In this document: piece after piece, positions 52,729 to 61,602 of the stretch
Layout: every line of letters starts with the position of its first letter
Position numbering within the stretch: position 1 is the first letter of the stretch
From: JAICQM01 sp963781555
GTDB taxonomy: Bacteria > Chloroflexota > Limnocylindria > QHBO01
Direction: 5' to 3'
DNA: 64,000 nucleotides
Assembly (NCBI GenBank): GCA_963781555.1
Contig: CAWAGB010000008.1
Coordinates: 1-64,000, forward strand
Notes under the pieces: model-generated
Seen by the model: only the letters and a program-made list of their open reading frames with translations
The model's database searches: none
What the model was told of the DNA's origin: nothing
Translations under genes and position numbers: made by a program

Positions 52729-53361
52729 ATGACTTCCGAGGCGAGCCCTGGCGCGCCTGCCCCGCGCATCGGTGTCCTGGCGCTGCAGGGCGCCGTCCGT
52801 CCCCACGTGGCCGCGGTCCGCGCCGTCGGGGCGGAGCCTGTCGAGGTGCGCCTGCCGCGCGACCTGGTCGACCTCGACGGGCTCATCCTGCCGGGCGGGG
52901 AGTCGACCACGATGCGCAAGCTCATCGACGCCTACGGCCTGCGCGAGCCGATCGCGGCGCTGGCCCGCGCCGGCGCGCCGCTGCTCGGGACGTGCGCCGG
53001 CATGATCCTGCTCGCGGACCGCATCGCCGACGGTGATGCACCGGTGTTCTCGATGCTCGACATCGAGGTGCGCCGCAACGGGTACGGGCGCCAGCTCGAC
53101 AGCTTCGAGGCCGACCTTGCGGTGCCGTCGCTCGGCGACGAGCCGCTGCACGGCATCTTCATCCGCGCGCCGCGATTGACCGATGTGGGGGCCGACGTCG
53201 AGGTCCTCGCCCGTGACCCGGACGGCAACCCGGTCGCGGTCCGCCAGGGCCGCGTCATCGCGACGGCCTTCCATCCCGAGCTCACCGCCGATCGGCGCGT
53301 CCACGCTCTCCTGCGGGACCTGACGATGGCCACGCGACGCGAGCGATCGGCCTCCGCGTGA
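52729..53361 (+). CDS. pdxT: Pyridoxal 5'-phosphate synthase, glutaminase subunit PdxT
   Basis: 210 residues. Class I glutamine amidotransferase-like: IGVLALQGAV, LPGGESTTMRKL, the nucleophile in LLGTCAGMILLAD, and the His-Glu of ATAFHPELT near the C-terminus. Supplies ammonia to PdxS. Its stop overlaps the next gene as GTGA. Confidence 0.95.
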   Translation: MTSEASPGAPAPRIGVLALQGAVRPHVAAVRAVGAEPVEVRLPRDLVDLDGLILPGGESTTMRKLIDAYGLREPIAALARAGAPLLGTCAGMILLADRIADGDAPVFSMLDIEVRRNGYGRQLDSFEADLAVPSLGDEPLHGIFIRAPRLTDVGADVEVLARDPDGNPVAVRQGRVIATAFHPELTADRRVHALLRDLTMATRRERSASA

Positions 53362-54416
53362 GCGACCAGGAGGGGGCGATCCGCGCGGCAAGGCTGACGG
53401 ATCGACCCGCCCTGGGGGAGCTGTCGCGACGCGTCCACGGCTCGACGGATGCCCATCGGCGCAGCCTGGGTGTCCCCGCCGCCGACGCGACGCGGCCGCG
53501 CATCAGCCTCGCGGCGCTCATCCCGTCGTGGCTGCCGCTGCGCTCGCCATCGGTCCACCTGGTGGCCGAGATGGAGGGCCGCCTGGTGGGAAGTGCCCGC
53601 GCGATCAGCGAGCCGCATCGGTCCGACTGGGTGATCATCGAGCTCGACGCCGACGACGGGCCGATGGCCGCCGAGGTGCGCTGGCACCTGCTCACCGCGC
53701 TCGTCGAGGAGGGGGGCCGCGAGGGCGTGACCCGCTTCCACGTGGCGTGCGCCGACGTCCGGGAGAACCTCGAGCTGTTCGGGCAGGCCGGCTTCATGGC
53801 CTACGCCCAGGAGGAGATCTGCTACCGCCCGCCGGAGGTGCTGGGCGGGCCGGGGTCGTGGCTGCGAACCCTTGTCCGATCCCGTCGCGGCGGCACCGCC
53901 GACGGCGAGCCTGCCGGCGAGAGCCACGTCCGCGCCGCCGGCTCACCGGACGCGTGGCATCTCTTCGACCTGTGGACCCACGCCACGCCGCCGGCCATCG
54001 CGCGGATCGAGGACTACCAGGCCGCCGACTGGGAAGGCGTCGGCCACGAGGTGGTGGTGCCGCGCAGCAGCCTCAACCCCCTGCTCCATTTCGGATCGGT
54101 CGGAGCGTGGCTGCTGGCCGGCGACCAGCGCGCCGGGGCGCTTGCGCAGCACGGCGCGTGTCGCGAGGGACCGCACTACCTGCGATTCCTGGTGCGCGAC
54201 GGCACCGACGGGGCATCGTTCCTGCGAGACGTGCTGCACGGGCCGGCGCGCGAGGCGGCCGCTGCGGGGATCCTTGCTCCGGTGCGAACATATGAGTCGG
54301 CGGGTCTGCGTGCCGCCGCGGCGGTCGGCTTCGAGCCGATCGGGCGCGTGACGCTCCTCGTGCGCGAGGTGCGAGCGCAGGTCCGCCAGCCGGCCATGGT
54401 GCCGGTCGTCCATTGA
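53358..54416 (+). CDS. GNAT-like acetyltransferase, possibly two-domain
   Basis: 352 residues from GTG overlapping pdxT. The N-terminal half (about 8-165) has a GNAT pattern: AIRAARLTDRPALGELSRRV, a strand with LVGSARAI, then ELFGQAGFMAYAQEEI. The C-terminal half (about 185-345) looks like a second, weaker GNAT fold ending VGFEPIGRVTLLVREV. The acetyl-CoA loop (RxxGxG) is not clear in either half. Function unknown; conserved operon position may link it to its neighbours. Confidence 0.6.
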   Translation: MSDQEGAIRAARLTDRPALGELSRRVHGSTDAHRRSLGVPAADATRPRISLAALIPSWLPLRSPSVHLVAEMEGRLVGSARAISEPHRSDWVIIELDADDGPMAAEVRWHLLTALVEEGGREGVTRFHVACADVRENLELFGQAGFMAYAQEEICYRPPEVLGGPGSWLRTLVRSRRGGTADGEPAGESHVRAAGSPDAWHLFDLWTHATPPAIARIEDYQAADWEGVGHEVVVPRSSLNPLLHFGSVGAWLLAGDQRAGALAQHGACREGPHYLRFLVRDGTDGASFLRDVLHGPAREAAAAGILAPVRTYESAGLRAAAAVGFEPIGRVTLLVREVRAQVRQPAMVPVVH

Positions 54417-56302
54417 GCCGGCCGATGAGAGGCAGAGCGACCGACGTGAGTACACGCCGCGAGACAACCGACGACCTCGATGCGCTGATGGAGGCGCTGC
54501 CACCGGAGATCTGCGACCGCCTGCGCGGCGTGGCCAACCGGACCGAGCTGCTGGAAGTGGTGATGGATCTCGGGCGCCGCCCGGAGGCTCGCTTCACGTC
54601 CGGCGAGCAGGACCTGCTGGACCGCGAAATCACCGAGGCCGACATCGCCCACGTCGTCGACCACATCGGCGCATTCGGCGACGACAACCGGGCCGGCATC
54701 GAGCGCACCCTGCATCGGATCAGCGCCATCCGCAACCGCGCCGGCAAGGTGGTCGGGCTGACCTGCCGCATCGGTCGCGCGGTGTTCGGGACGATCGACA
54801 TCATCCGCGACATCGTCGACTCCGGGCAGAGCGTCCTGCTTCTTGGGCGTCCGGGCGTCGGCAAGACGACCATGCTGCGCGAGGTGGCGCGCGTCCTGGC
54901 CGATGACCTCCACAAGCGCGTGATCATCGTCGACACCAGCAACGAGATCGCCGGCGACGGCGACATCCCGCATCCCGGCATCGGCGACGCGCGGCGCATG
55001 CAGGTCCGCACCCCGACCGAGCAGCACTCGGTGATGATCGAGGCGGTCGAGAACCATATGCCCGAGGTGATCGTCATCGACGAGATCGGGACCGAGCTGG
55101 AGGCCGGCGCGGCGCGCACGATAGCCGAGCGCGGCGTGCAGCTGGTGGGCACCGCGCACGGCAACACGCTCGACAACCTGATGCTCAACCCGACTCTCTC
55201 CGACCTCGTGGGCGGCATCCAGCCGGTCACCCTGGGCGACGAGGAGGCGCGGCGGCGCGGGACGCAGAAGACGGTCCTGGAGCGCAAGGCGCCGCCGACC
55301 TTCGACGTCCTCGTCGAGATCGTGGAGCGCGACAGCGTGATCGTGCATCGCAACGTGGCGGAGACGGTCGACGCCATCCTGCGCGGCCACATGGTCCCCC
55401 CGGAGGCGCGCTTCCGCGAGGCGGGCGGCGCGGTCAAGGCGATGACCAAGTACGACTACCGGATCAGCGACGCATCGGCCGGCACGCCAGCCTTCGCACC
55501 CATCGAGCCGACCGGCGGCTTCGGCCACTTCTCGCGCAGCGGCGGCGGCCAGGCCTCCGGCCGCTTCGCTACCGGGACGGGCGGCGGCGGGTCGCTGCGC
55601 CCGCTCCCCGGACGTGGCGGCGGTCGCAGTCTGCGCCCGCTCCCCGGCGAGCGGATCAGCGGATCGGATCCATCGATCGGCGCGGGTGACGAGCGCTACG
55701 TCGCGGCGCCCGACTCTGACCCGCGGCGCCAGCTGGAGCAGGCGCTGCTGGACGCCGACGCGGACGGCGAATCGGCGGGGATCGGTCGTGCCGTCGGCGC
55801 CAACCGTCCCGCTGCGTCCGCGTCGCGCAGCCATCGGCCCATGGCGGTCTTCCCGTTCGGGGTCAGCCGCAAGCGCCTGGAGCAGGCAGTCCGTGAGCTG
55901 GCGGTCCCGGTCACCGTGGCACGCGACCTGGAGGAGGCGGACGCGGTGGTCACCCTGCGGAACTACTACAAGCGCAAGCCCGGGGCGCTGCGCGACGCGG
56001 AGTCGCATGGCGTCCCGATCTACGTGCTCAAGACGAACACGATGCTCCAGATGGAGAACATGCTGGCCTCACTGTTCGACCTGGAGGCCGATCCGTCGGA
56101 TGCGGCGCTGCGGGAGACGGCCGAGGCGATCGGCCTGGTGGCCGCCTCCGGCCGCCCGATGGAGCTGACACCGCAGAACGCGTACATCCGCCGCCTGCAG
56201 CACCAGATGGCCGAGCGCAACAGTCTCATGAGCCGCTCACGCGGCAGTGAGCCGAACCGCCGCGTGGAGCTGCTCCCCGAAGACGGTCGCGCCTGGCGGT
56301 GA
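54413..56302 (+). CDS. R3H-domain ATPase of the SpoIIIAA/Ycf45 type
   Basis: About 629 residues. AAA-type domain (about 85-340): Walker A LLLGRPGVGKTTMLRE, Walker B EVIVIDEIGTELEA, ISAIRNRAGKVVGLTCRIGR and AHGNTLDNLMLNPTLSDLVGG as in SpoIIIAA/Ycf45. A Gly/Arg-rich low-complexity stretch (about 360-405) follows, then a C-terminal part (about 480-600) with KRKPGALRDAESHGVPIYVLK and an R3H-like region, which binds single-stranded nucleic acid. The start could be TTG 54413, ATG 54425 or GTG 54446. It overlaps the GNAT gene and tmk. Confidence 0.85.
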   Translation: MSRPMRGRATDVSTRRETTDDLDALMEALPPEICDRLRGVANRTELLEVVMDLGRRPEARFTSGEQDLLDREITEADIAHVVDHIGAFGDDNRAGIERTLHRISAIRNRAGKVVGLTCRIGRAVFGTIDIIRDIVDSGQSVLLLGRPGVGKTTMLREVARVLADDLHKRVIIVDTSNEIAGDGDIPHPGIGDARRMQVRTPTEQHSVMIEAVENHMPEVIVIDEIGTELEAGAARTIAERGVQLVGTAHGNTLDNLMLNPTLSDLVGGIQPVTLGDEEARRRGTQKTVLERKAPPTFDVLVEIVERDSVIVHRNVAETVDAILRGHMVPPEARFREAGGAVKAMTKYDYRISDASAGTPAFAPIEPTGGFGHFSRSGGGQASGRFATGTGGGGSLRPLPGRGGGRSLRPLPGERISGSDPSIGAGDERYVAAPDSDPRRQLEQALLDADADGESAGIGRAVGANRPAASASRSHRPMAVFPFGVSRKRLEQAVRELAVPVTVARDLEEADAVVTLRNYYKRKPGALRDAESHGVPIYVLKTNTMLQMENMLASLFDLEADPSDAALRETAEAIGLVAASGRPMELTPQNAYIRRLQHQMAERNSLMSRSRGSEPNRRVELLPEDGRAWR

Positions 56303-56955
56303 CCGCGGCCACGCCGCCGGGACGCGGGCGCTTCGTCACCGTCGAGGGTCCCGACGGCAGCGGCAAGACAACCGCGGCGCGGCACCTGGCCGAGTGGCTG
56401 CGCGGCCAGGGCATCGCCACCGTGCTGACCCGCGAGCCGGGAGGCACGCCGCTCGGCGACGAGGTGCGGCGCCTGGTGCTCCACCTGCGCGACGTGTCCG
56501 ACGACCTGGACCCGCGCGCCGACGCCCTCCTCTTCGCGGCCGGTCGTGCGCAGCACGTGGCGCGCGTCATCCGCCCCGCCCTCGAGGCCGATGAGTGGGT
56601 CGTGTGTGCCCGCTACACCGATTCCTCGCTCGCCTACCAGGGCAGCGCCTACGGCAACGATCCGGGCGAGATGCGTCGCCTCCAGGCATTTGCCACCGGC
56701 GGCCTGGTGCCGGACATGACCCTCCTCGTCGACGTGCCGGTCGAGATCGGCCTGGACAGGACCCGCCGTCGCGGGGAGTGGAATCGGTTCGAGGACACGG
56801 AGGAGATCGCCTTCTTCGAGTCCGTTCGCCGCGCGTACCACGCGCTTGCCGCGAGCGAGCCGGAGCGCTTCCGGATCATCGATGGCTCCGGGTCAGTGGC
56901 CGATACCGATCGCGCGATTCGCGAGGTGGTTGCACCGCTCGTCGGCGGCGCTTGA
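56299..56955 (+). CDS. tmk: Thymidylate kinase
   Basis: 218 residues from GTG overlapping the previous stop. dTMP to dTDP. P-loop VEGPDGSGKTTAARHLA, TREPGGTPLGDEVR, LLFAAGRAQHV, CARYTDSSLAYQG with the DR/Y-type motif, and LLVDVPVEIGLDRT. The lid region carries RRRGEWNRFE. The last gene of the pdxS operon; a c-di-AMP receptor gene 1.5 kb downstream recalls the tmk-darA neighbourhood of Firmicutes. Confidence 0.95.
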   Translation: MTAATPPGRGRFVTVEGPDGSGKTTAARHLAEWLRGQGIATVLTREPGGTPLGDEVRRLVLHLRDVSDDLDPRADALLFAAGRAQHVARVIRPALEADEWVVCARYTDSSLAYQGSAYGNDPGEMRRLQAFATGGLVPDMTLLVDVPVEIGLDRTRRRGEWNRFEDTEEIAFFESVRRAYHALAASEPERFRIIDGSGSVADTDRAIREVVAPLVGGA

Positions 56956-56958
56956 ACG

Positions 56959-57339
56959 TCAGGCGGGAGGTAACCCGTCCCGGCGGTCGTCGCCGGGCCA
57001 GAACGCGGCGACCAGGTTCCACGCCCCCCACGCCACCAACAGCCACGGCCACCCGGCGGAGACGAGCTCGCCCAGCGAGATATCGAGCTGCCCTGTGGTG
57101 CTGAGCAGCAGCACGACCCCGATGCCGACCGTCACCAGCGGCCACACGTAGCCCCACAGCCCTGGCCCCTGGCCCGCGGTGAGCAGCTGCGAGGCGACGC
57201 TCGCCAGGCCGGCAAGGATCACGAACAGCGGCCACGCGTCGCCCCACGTCCAGCCGAAGGCATCGCGCGCCAGGAAGATTGCGCCGACGCCGGCGATCCA
57301 GATGCCGGCGACAAGCATGCCGCCATCCGCGCGCCTCAT
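56959..57339 (-). CDS. Small membrane protein, LiaI/LiaF-TM-like
   Basis: 126 residues from the ATG at 57339, which overlaps the upstream stop as ATGA and has GGAGG 7 nt before it. Four TM segments with tryptophans at their ends (DAFGWTWGDAWPLFVILAG, GYVWPLVTVGIGVVLLL), the pattern of the LiaF/DUF5668 transmembrane region. Ends with charged GDDRRDGLPPA. Probably works with the LiaF-like gene just upstream in envelope sensing. Confidence 0.65.
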   Translation of the reverse strand: MRRADGGMLVAGIWIAGVGAIFLARDAFGWTWGDAWPLFVILAGLASVASQLLTAGQGPGLWGYVWPLVTVGIGVVLLLSTTGQLDISLGELVSAGWPWLLVAWGAWNLVAAFWPGDDRRDGLPPA

Positions 57340-58292
57340 CCGCATCCCTCCTCGGGGTTGAGGTCCAGGCTCGACGCATTGCCCTCCACCTGGAGGGTGA
57401 CCGTGTCGCCCGGGCCTTGCCGCGTCCAGACCGTCCCATCGTGCCTGAGACCGAGATCGTCAAGGTTATGGCCGAACGTGATGTTCTCCTGGACCACGAG
57501 CCGCAGCTCGACGTCATCCGGCACGCACAGGTCGATCGAGCCGGCATTGGCCGACAGGTCACCGGTCATCGCCGCCTCGCCCAGGGTGATGCGCAGCGAT
57601 CCGGCGTTGGTCGAGGCCGAGAGGCCGCCGAGCTCTGCCTCACCGGCACGGATGACCACCTCGCCGGCATTCGTCTCCACCTCTACGACGCCGAGCCGCG
57701 CGCGACCGAAGTCCAGCGTCGCCGAGCCGGCATTCGTCTGGACGTCGAGGCCGTCGATACCCTCATCGGGCAGTTCGACCTGCCATGCCTGTCGGCGATT
57801 GAATGGACCGTCGCCGCTGTCCAGCTCGAGGGAGTTCCCCGACGCGTCGACCCGTGGTGCCGTCCCGATATATGTGCCCTCGAACGCCCATCCGCTGCCT
57901 CCGCTCGCCAGGTCGAGGCGCCCGCAGTTGAGGGTGAGTCTCACCGATGCCGCTTCCTCGAAGGCCCCAGACTCGGACGTGGTGCTCGCAGCGGGACCGG
58001 TCACCGGCCCTGAGTCCCCGCAGTCGAAGAACGCGAAGCCGTTGCTGCCCCCGGCGAGCACCGTCCCGCCGATGATCCCGACTGCGAGCGCCGCCGCCGC
58101 GACGGCCACCGTCCCGGAGGCGCGCCGGAAGAGGATGAGAGCCAGGCCCGCGGCGATGAGGGCGACCGGCCACAGTTGCCAGGCATCGACCAGCGCAGCG
58201 GTCGGCACGATGCCCGCGCGCGCGGCAAGGGGAATGGCCCCCAGCAGGAGCAGGGTGATCCCCCAGAAGAGGTGCCCGCGTCTCGGTCGCAT
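57336..58292 (-). CDS. LiaF-like membrane protein with toastrack-type beta domain
   Basis: 318 residues. Four N-terminal TM segments (about 8-95; LFWGITLLLLGAIPLAARAG, AWQLWPVALIAAGLALILF), then an exported right-handed beta repeat domain (about 150-310) with recurring TNAGSATLDFG, TNAGEVVIRAG, TNAGSLRITLG and SANAGSIDLCV units. This is the DUF4097/toastrack pattern found in LiaF-like regulators. Such proteins restrain envelope-stress kinases. No kinase is adjacent. Confidence 0.75.
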   Translation of the reverse strand: MRPRRGHLFWGITLLLLGAIPLAARAGIVPTAALVDAWQLWPVALIAAGLALILFRRASGTVAVAAAALAVGIIGGTVLAGGSNGFAFFDCGDSGPVTGPAASTTSESGAFEEAASVRLTLNCGRLDLASGGSGWAFEGTYIGTAPRVDASGNSLELDSGDGPFNRRQAWQVELPDEGIDGLDVQTNAGSATLDFGRARLGVVEVETNAGEVVIRAGEAELGGLSASTNAGSLRITLGEAAMTGDLSANAGSIDLCVPDDVELRLVVQENITFGHNLDDLGLRHDGTVWTRQGPGDTVTLQVEGNASSLDLNPEEGCG

Positions 58293-58421
58293 GCGGAACA
58301 CAGGATGCGACACCGGCGCAAGTCGCGGCCATCCCTTCGCTCGCTGGCGTCGGTGGGCGATAATCCCCGCAGGCGCCCGTGCCCGCGGCGTCGCGAATGA
58401 CCTCGGAGGAGCCGCCACCCC

Positions 58422-58751
58422 ATGAAGCTCGTGACCGCGATCGTGCACAACGAGGACGCCGCCACGCTCGTCGACGCCCTGCTCGAGCGCGAGTATCGGG
58501 CCACCCGGCTGCACAGCTCCGGTGGCTTCCTCAAGCAGGGCAACGCGACCATCCTGGTCGGCGTGGAGGAGGACCAGGTGGATGATGTGCTCGGCATCAT
58601 CAGCGCCAACTGTCACAGCCGGAAGCAGTTCGTGAACCCGATGCCGCCGATCATGGAGCCGGGCGAGTTCTACATGCCCTACCCGGTCGAGGTCGAGGTG
58701 GGCGGCGCCACCGTATTCGTCCTCCCCGTCGAGCGCTTCGAGCGCCTGTAG
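58422..58751 (+). CDS. PII-like c-di-AMP receptor (DarA/PstA family)
   Basis: 109 residues, the family's usual length. MKLVTAIVHNEDAATLVDALLEREYRATRLHSSGGFLKQGNATIL carries the T/B-loop pattern of DarA, with the conserved GGFLKxGN nucleotide-binding turn, then VGVEEDQVDDVLGII. It binds c-di-AMP in Firmicutes; a diadenylate cyclase is not in the window. GGAGGAG lies 10 nt before the ATG. The neighbourhood includes tmk. Confidence 0.88.
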   Translation: MKLVTAIVHNEDAATLVDALLEREYRATRLHSSGGFLKQGNATILVGVEEDQVDDVLGIISANCHSRKQFVNPMPPIMEPGEFYMPYPVEVEVGGATVFVLPVERFERL

Positions 58752-58768
58752 GCGCACCCGGTCGACCC

Positions 58769-59366
58769 ATGGCAGACGCCTGGACCGATTGCCAGGCGCG
58801 CCTGGCGCGGACCGCGCCCGACGTGTCCGCCTGCTGGCAGGTCTTCGACTGGAGCCGAGCTGGCCTCGTCGCCCTGCGTCGCGAGCTGCGGCCGCGCGTG
58901 CACGATGGCGACGCTGTGCGCCTCCTCGCGCAGCAGGAGGCGGTGGCGGTCGAGCTTGCCGCCGTCCTCGATGTGCTCCCCGAGGCGGCCCTCCGCGCAC
59001 CGGGCGGCGAGGAGGATTGGAACGTGGCGCAGGCATTCGCCCATACCACCGCTGCGCGCCGCTTCCTGGTGGCATGGGCGGCCCAGGACGTCGACGGCGC
59101 CTTCCGGGGCACCGAGCCCGCGAGTCACGCCATCGATTCCGGGTCCCCCGGATGCGACCCGCGAGGAGCTCCATGTGCTGCTCGAAAAGAGCCGCCGCTC
59201 CATGGCGCGCTCCGCGGAAGCGATCGCCGGCCACGAGACGGAGCGCTGCGGCATGGCGCATCCGCTCGTCGGCCACCTGCGCCACGGAGAGTGGCTCGCC
59301 TTCGTCGGGATCCACGACCTCATGCACCTCGAGCAGCTCCACCGTCTCGCTGCCGCGCATGGCTGA
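58769..59366 (+). CDS. DinB-like protein (one-base frameshift)
   Basis: About 198 residues if repaired. First frame: MADAWTDCQARLARTAPDVS, EEDWNVAQAFAHTTAARRFLV; second frame: TREELHVLLEKSRRSMARSAEAIAG, GHLRHGEWLAFVGIHDLMHLEQLH. Histidines in AHTT and HDLMHLEQLH fit a DinB_2-like metal site. The frames join if one base near 59143-59150 (in a GGGTCCCCC run) is removed. It overlaps the next gene by 8 bp. Confidence 0.65.
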
Positions 59367-60492
59367 GCGGCCCGCGCCGCTGGTCCTGGTCGTCGACCCA
59401 TCGCAGGCCGCGGCCGACGCGCCGTTCGGCTCGTATCGCGCCGTCGCCGCCACGGGGCAGCGCCTCCTCGCCGCGGAGCTGGCGGAGCGGCTCGGCGCGC
59501 GGGGAGCCGCGGTCGCCCCGCTGCTGCCGGTCACTCCCCCGGAGGGCAAGGCGTTCCACTGGGGCCGCTGGTTCGCTCCCGCGGCCCGCACCGCGCTCGG
59601 CCGGGGGAGCGTCGACGCGGTCGGCTACGCCGGCGCCGGGTCGCTGGCCATGGTGGCGGATGCCGCCCTCGACGACCTCCTCTCACCGATCGCCGGCGAG
59701 GTCGTCGCCAACAACCGCTGGAGCGCCGACGCGTTCGTGGTCGCCGGCGACCTCCACGCGGCGCTCGCCGCGCTCGAGGGGTGCCCCACCGACAACGCCG
59801 CCGTCCGCGCGCTGGAGGCCGCCGGCTTCGCCGTCCGTGACCTGGCGTCGACCCGCTGGTCGCGCTTCGACGTCGATACGCCACTCGACCTGGCCCTGCT
59901 GCGCGTCGCCACCGCCCTGCCTGAGGGACGCCGGCCCGCGGAGGCGGTGAGCCGCTTCCTGGCCATGGCCCAGCTCCCGGGTGGGCATGGTCTGGCCGTG
60001 CCGCGCCTCGAAGAGCTGGGCGCGGTGATCCGCGACCGCGGCGCGGAGCTGGTCGTGGCCGGGCGGCTCCCAACCGCCGCGCTCACCTTCCTCGAGACGG
60101 AGACGGCGTGCCGGGTGCGTGCCTTCGTCGAGGAGCGCGGCATGCGCTCGGCGCGCGACACGGGGCGGCCGCGCTCCCTCCTGGCGATGCTCATGATGCG
60201 CAGCTCCGCGGCCGACCTCGTGGCCCAGCTCGCGGCCCTGGGCGACGGCGTGGTGCTCGACTCGCGGGTCGTCATGGCCGCAATCGCGGGATCGGCCGAC
60301 GCGGCCACCTGGCCGCCCGAGGAGGATCGCTTCGCCTCGGACTTCAACGACTCGACTCGGATCGGGACGTCGTGGCTGGCGGACCTGGCCGCCGCAGCAG
60401 CGGCGGCATCGGTGCCCGTGCTGCTCGGTGGCCACGCCCTCGTGAGCGACGGGATGCGCATCCTGGTCGGCGCCGCCTGGGCGGGGCGCTGA
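59359..60492 (+). CDS. Nucleotidyltransferase-like protein of unknown function
   Basis: 377 residues. The N-terminal 190 residues resemble a MobA/CofC-type nucleotidyltransferase fold: LVLVVDPSQAAADAPFGSYRAVA, TDNAAVRALEAAGFAVRDL and RFDVDTPLDLALL, where DxDTPxDL is typical. The usual GxGxR loop is not obvious. The C-terminal half (about 190-370) is Ala-rich and helical, with VVAGRLPTAALTFLETETAC and GGHALVSDGMRILVGAAWAGR. The fold call is tentative; substrate unknown. It overlaps the DinB-like gene and precedes the nuo promoter. Confidence 0.5.
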   Translation: MAERPAPLVLVVDPSQAAADAPFGSYRAVAATGQRLLAAELAERLGARGAAVAPLLPVTPPEGKAFHWGRWFAPAARTALGRGSVDAVGYAGAGSLAMVADAALDDLLSPIAGEVVANNRWSADAFVVAGDLHAALAALEGCPTDNAAVRALEAAGFAVRDLASTRWSRFDVDTPLDLALLRVATALPEGRRPAEAVSRFLAMAQLPGGHGLAVPRLEELGAVIRDRGAELVVAGRLPTAALTFLETETACRVRAFVEERGMRSARDTGRPRSLLAMLMMRSSAADLVAQLAALGDGVVLDSRVVMAAIAGSADAATWPPEEDRFASDFNDSTRIGTSWLADLAAAAAAASVPVLLGGHALVSDGMRILVGAAWAGR

Positions 60493-60532
60493 GACGCCGG
60501 GCGCGAGCACGAACTGCGCACGAGTCCCCTGC

Positions 60533-60538
60533 TAGACT
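60533..60538 (+). promoter_or_regulatory. -10 hexamer TAGACT of the nuo operon
   Basis: TAGACT is 75 nt before nuoA in the only sizeable gap (about 120 bp) before the complex I genes. No clear -35. Leader about 70 nt. Confidence 0.45.
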
Positions 60539-60613
60539 GAGGCTGCTACTTCGACTATCAACCGGTGCTGGACGCATCGGTACATCAGCGACCTCGCCCC
60601 ACAGGAAGTGGAG

Positions 60614-60973
60614 ATGGACCAGACCGGGCTGATCTACGTCATCGGCTTCGCCTTCGCCGCCTCGACCTTCGTCTTCGGCACGATCCTGGCGGCCTGGGTG
60701 CTTTCGCACCGTCGGAAGCGCCCGCAGAAGGGGCTGCCGTACGAGTGCGGCATCGACACGATCGGCGACACGTGGAGCCGCTTCGGGCTTGCCTTCTACC
60801 TCTACGCCCTGCTCTTCGTGGCCTTCGACGTGGAGATCATCTTCGTGTACCTGTGGGCGGTCGTGGTCCGGGCGGTCAGCATCCCGGGCATCGTGATCCT
60901 GGGCGTCTTTCTGGGGATCCTGATGTTCGGCGAGCTCTACGCCTGGAAGAAGGGAGACCTGCGTTGGCAGTAA
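60614..60973 (+). CDS. nuoA: NADH-quinone oxidoreductase subunit A
   Basis: 119 residues. Membrane subunit with three TM helices. Family motif GLPYECGIDTIGDTWSRFGLAFYLYALLFVAFDVEIIFVYLW includes the acidic TM residues. Start ATG at 60614 with AGGA 7 nt upstream; a GTG at 60608 is possible. Overlaps nuoB by 10 bp. Confidence 0.95.
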   Translation: MDQTGLIYVIGFAFAASTFVFGTILAAWVLSHRRKRPQKGLPYECGIDTIGDTWSRFGLAFYLYALLFVAFDVEIIFVYLWAVVVRAVSIPGIVILGVFLGILMFGELYAWKKGDLRWQ

Positions 60974-61602
60974 CCGACGACGAGCGCACCCGGGCCGCTC
61001 ACGAGCCGATCGTCATTCCCGACAACTCGAACGACCAGGCGCTGCTGGCACCGTTCCAGATGGAGGAGCACCCGCAGGGCGGCTTCCACGGCCTGCTCGA
61101 GGTGATCCCGACCAAGGCGGACTACGTTCTTGACCTGATCCGCGCCAACTCGCTGTGGCCGCTCCTCTCCGGCCTGTCGTGCTGCGCCATCGAGATGATG
61201 AGCACCGCCACCAGCAAGAACGACATTGACCGATTCGGGATGTTCCCGTTCCGCGCATCGCCGCGCCAGGCCGACGTGCTGATCGTCGCGGGCACGCTGA
61301 CGACCAAGATGGCCGGCCCGCTGGTCCGCCTCTGGGAGCAGATGCCGGAGCCCAAGTGGTGCGTCGCCATGGGCACCTGCACCACGTCGGGGGGTCGCTT
61401 CAAGCGCTCGTACAGCGTCGTGCAGGGGGTCGATCGAGTCATGCCGGTGGACGTCTACGTGCCCGGCTGCCCGCCGCGTCCGGAGGGCCTGATCTACGGG
61501 ATGATGAAGCTCCAGGAGCTGGTCAAGCAGCGCCGTGGGCACTGGCGAACGTACGTCGACCGCGGCCCGCAGCGCCTCAACTGGGAAGGAGACGTGCGCT
61601 GA
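60964..61602 (+). CDS. nuoB: NADH-quinone oxidoreductase subunit B
   Basis: 212 residues from TTG at 60964, with GGGAG 7 nt upstream. Carries the N2 cluster: cysteines in SGLSCCAIEMM, MGTCTTSGG and VPGCPPRPEGLIYG. The hydrophilic arm subunit adjoining the quinone site. The start overlaps nuoA, the stop overlaps nuoC as CTGA. Confidence 0.95.
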   Translation: MAVTDDERTRAAHEPIVIPDNSNDQALLAPFQMEEHPQGGFHGLLEVIPTKADYVLDLIRANSLWPLLSGLSCCAIEMMSTATSKNDIDRFGMFPFRASPRQADVLIVAGTLTTKMAGPLVRLWEQMPEPKWCVAMGTCTTSGGRFKRSYSVVQGVDRVMPVDVYVPGCPPRPEGLIYGMMKLQELVKQRRGHWRTYVDRGPQRLNWEGDVR

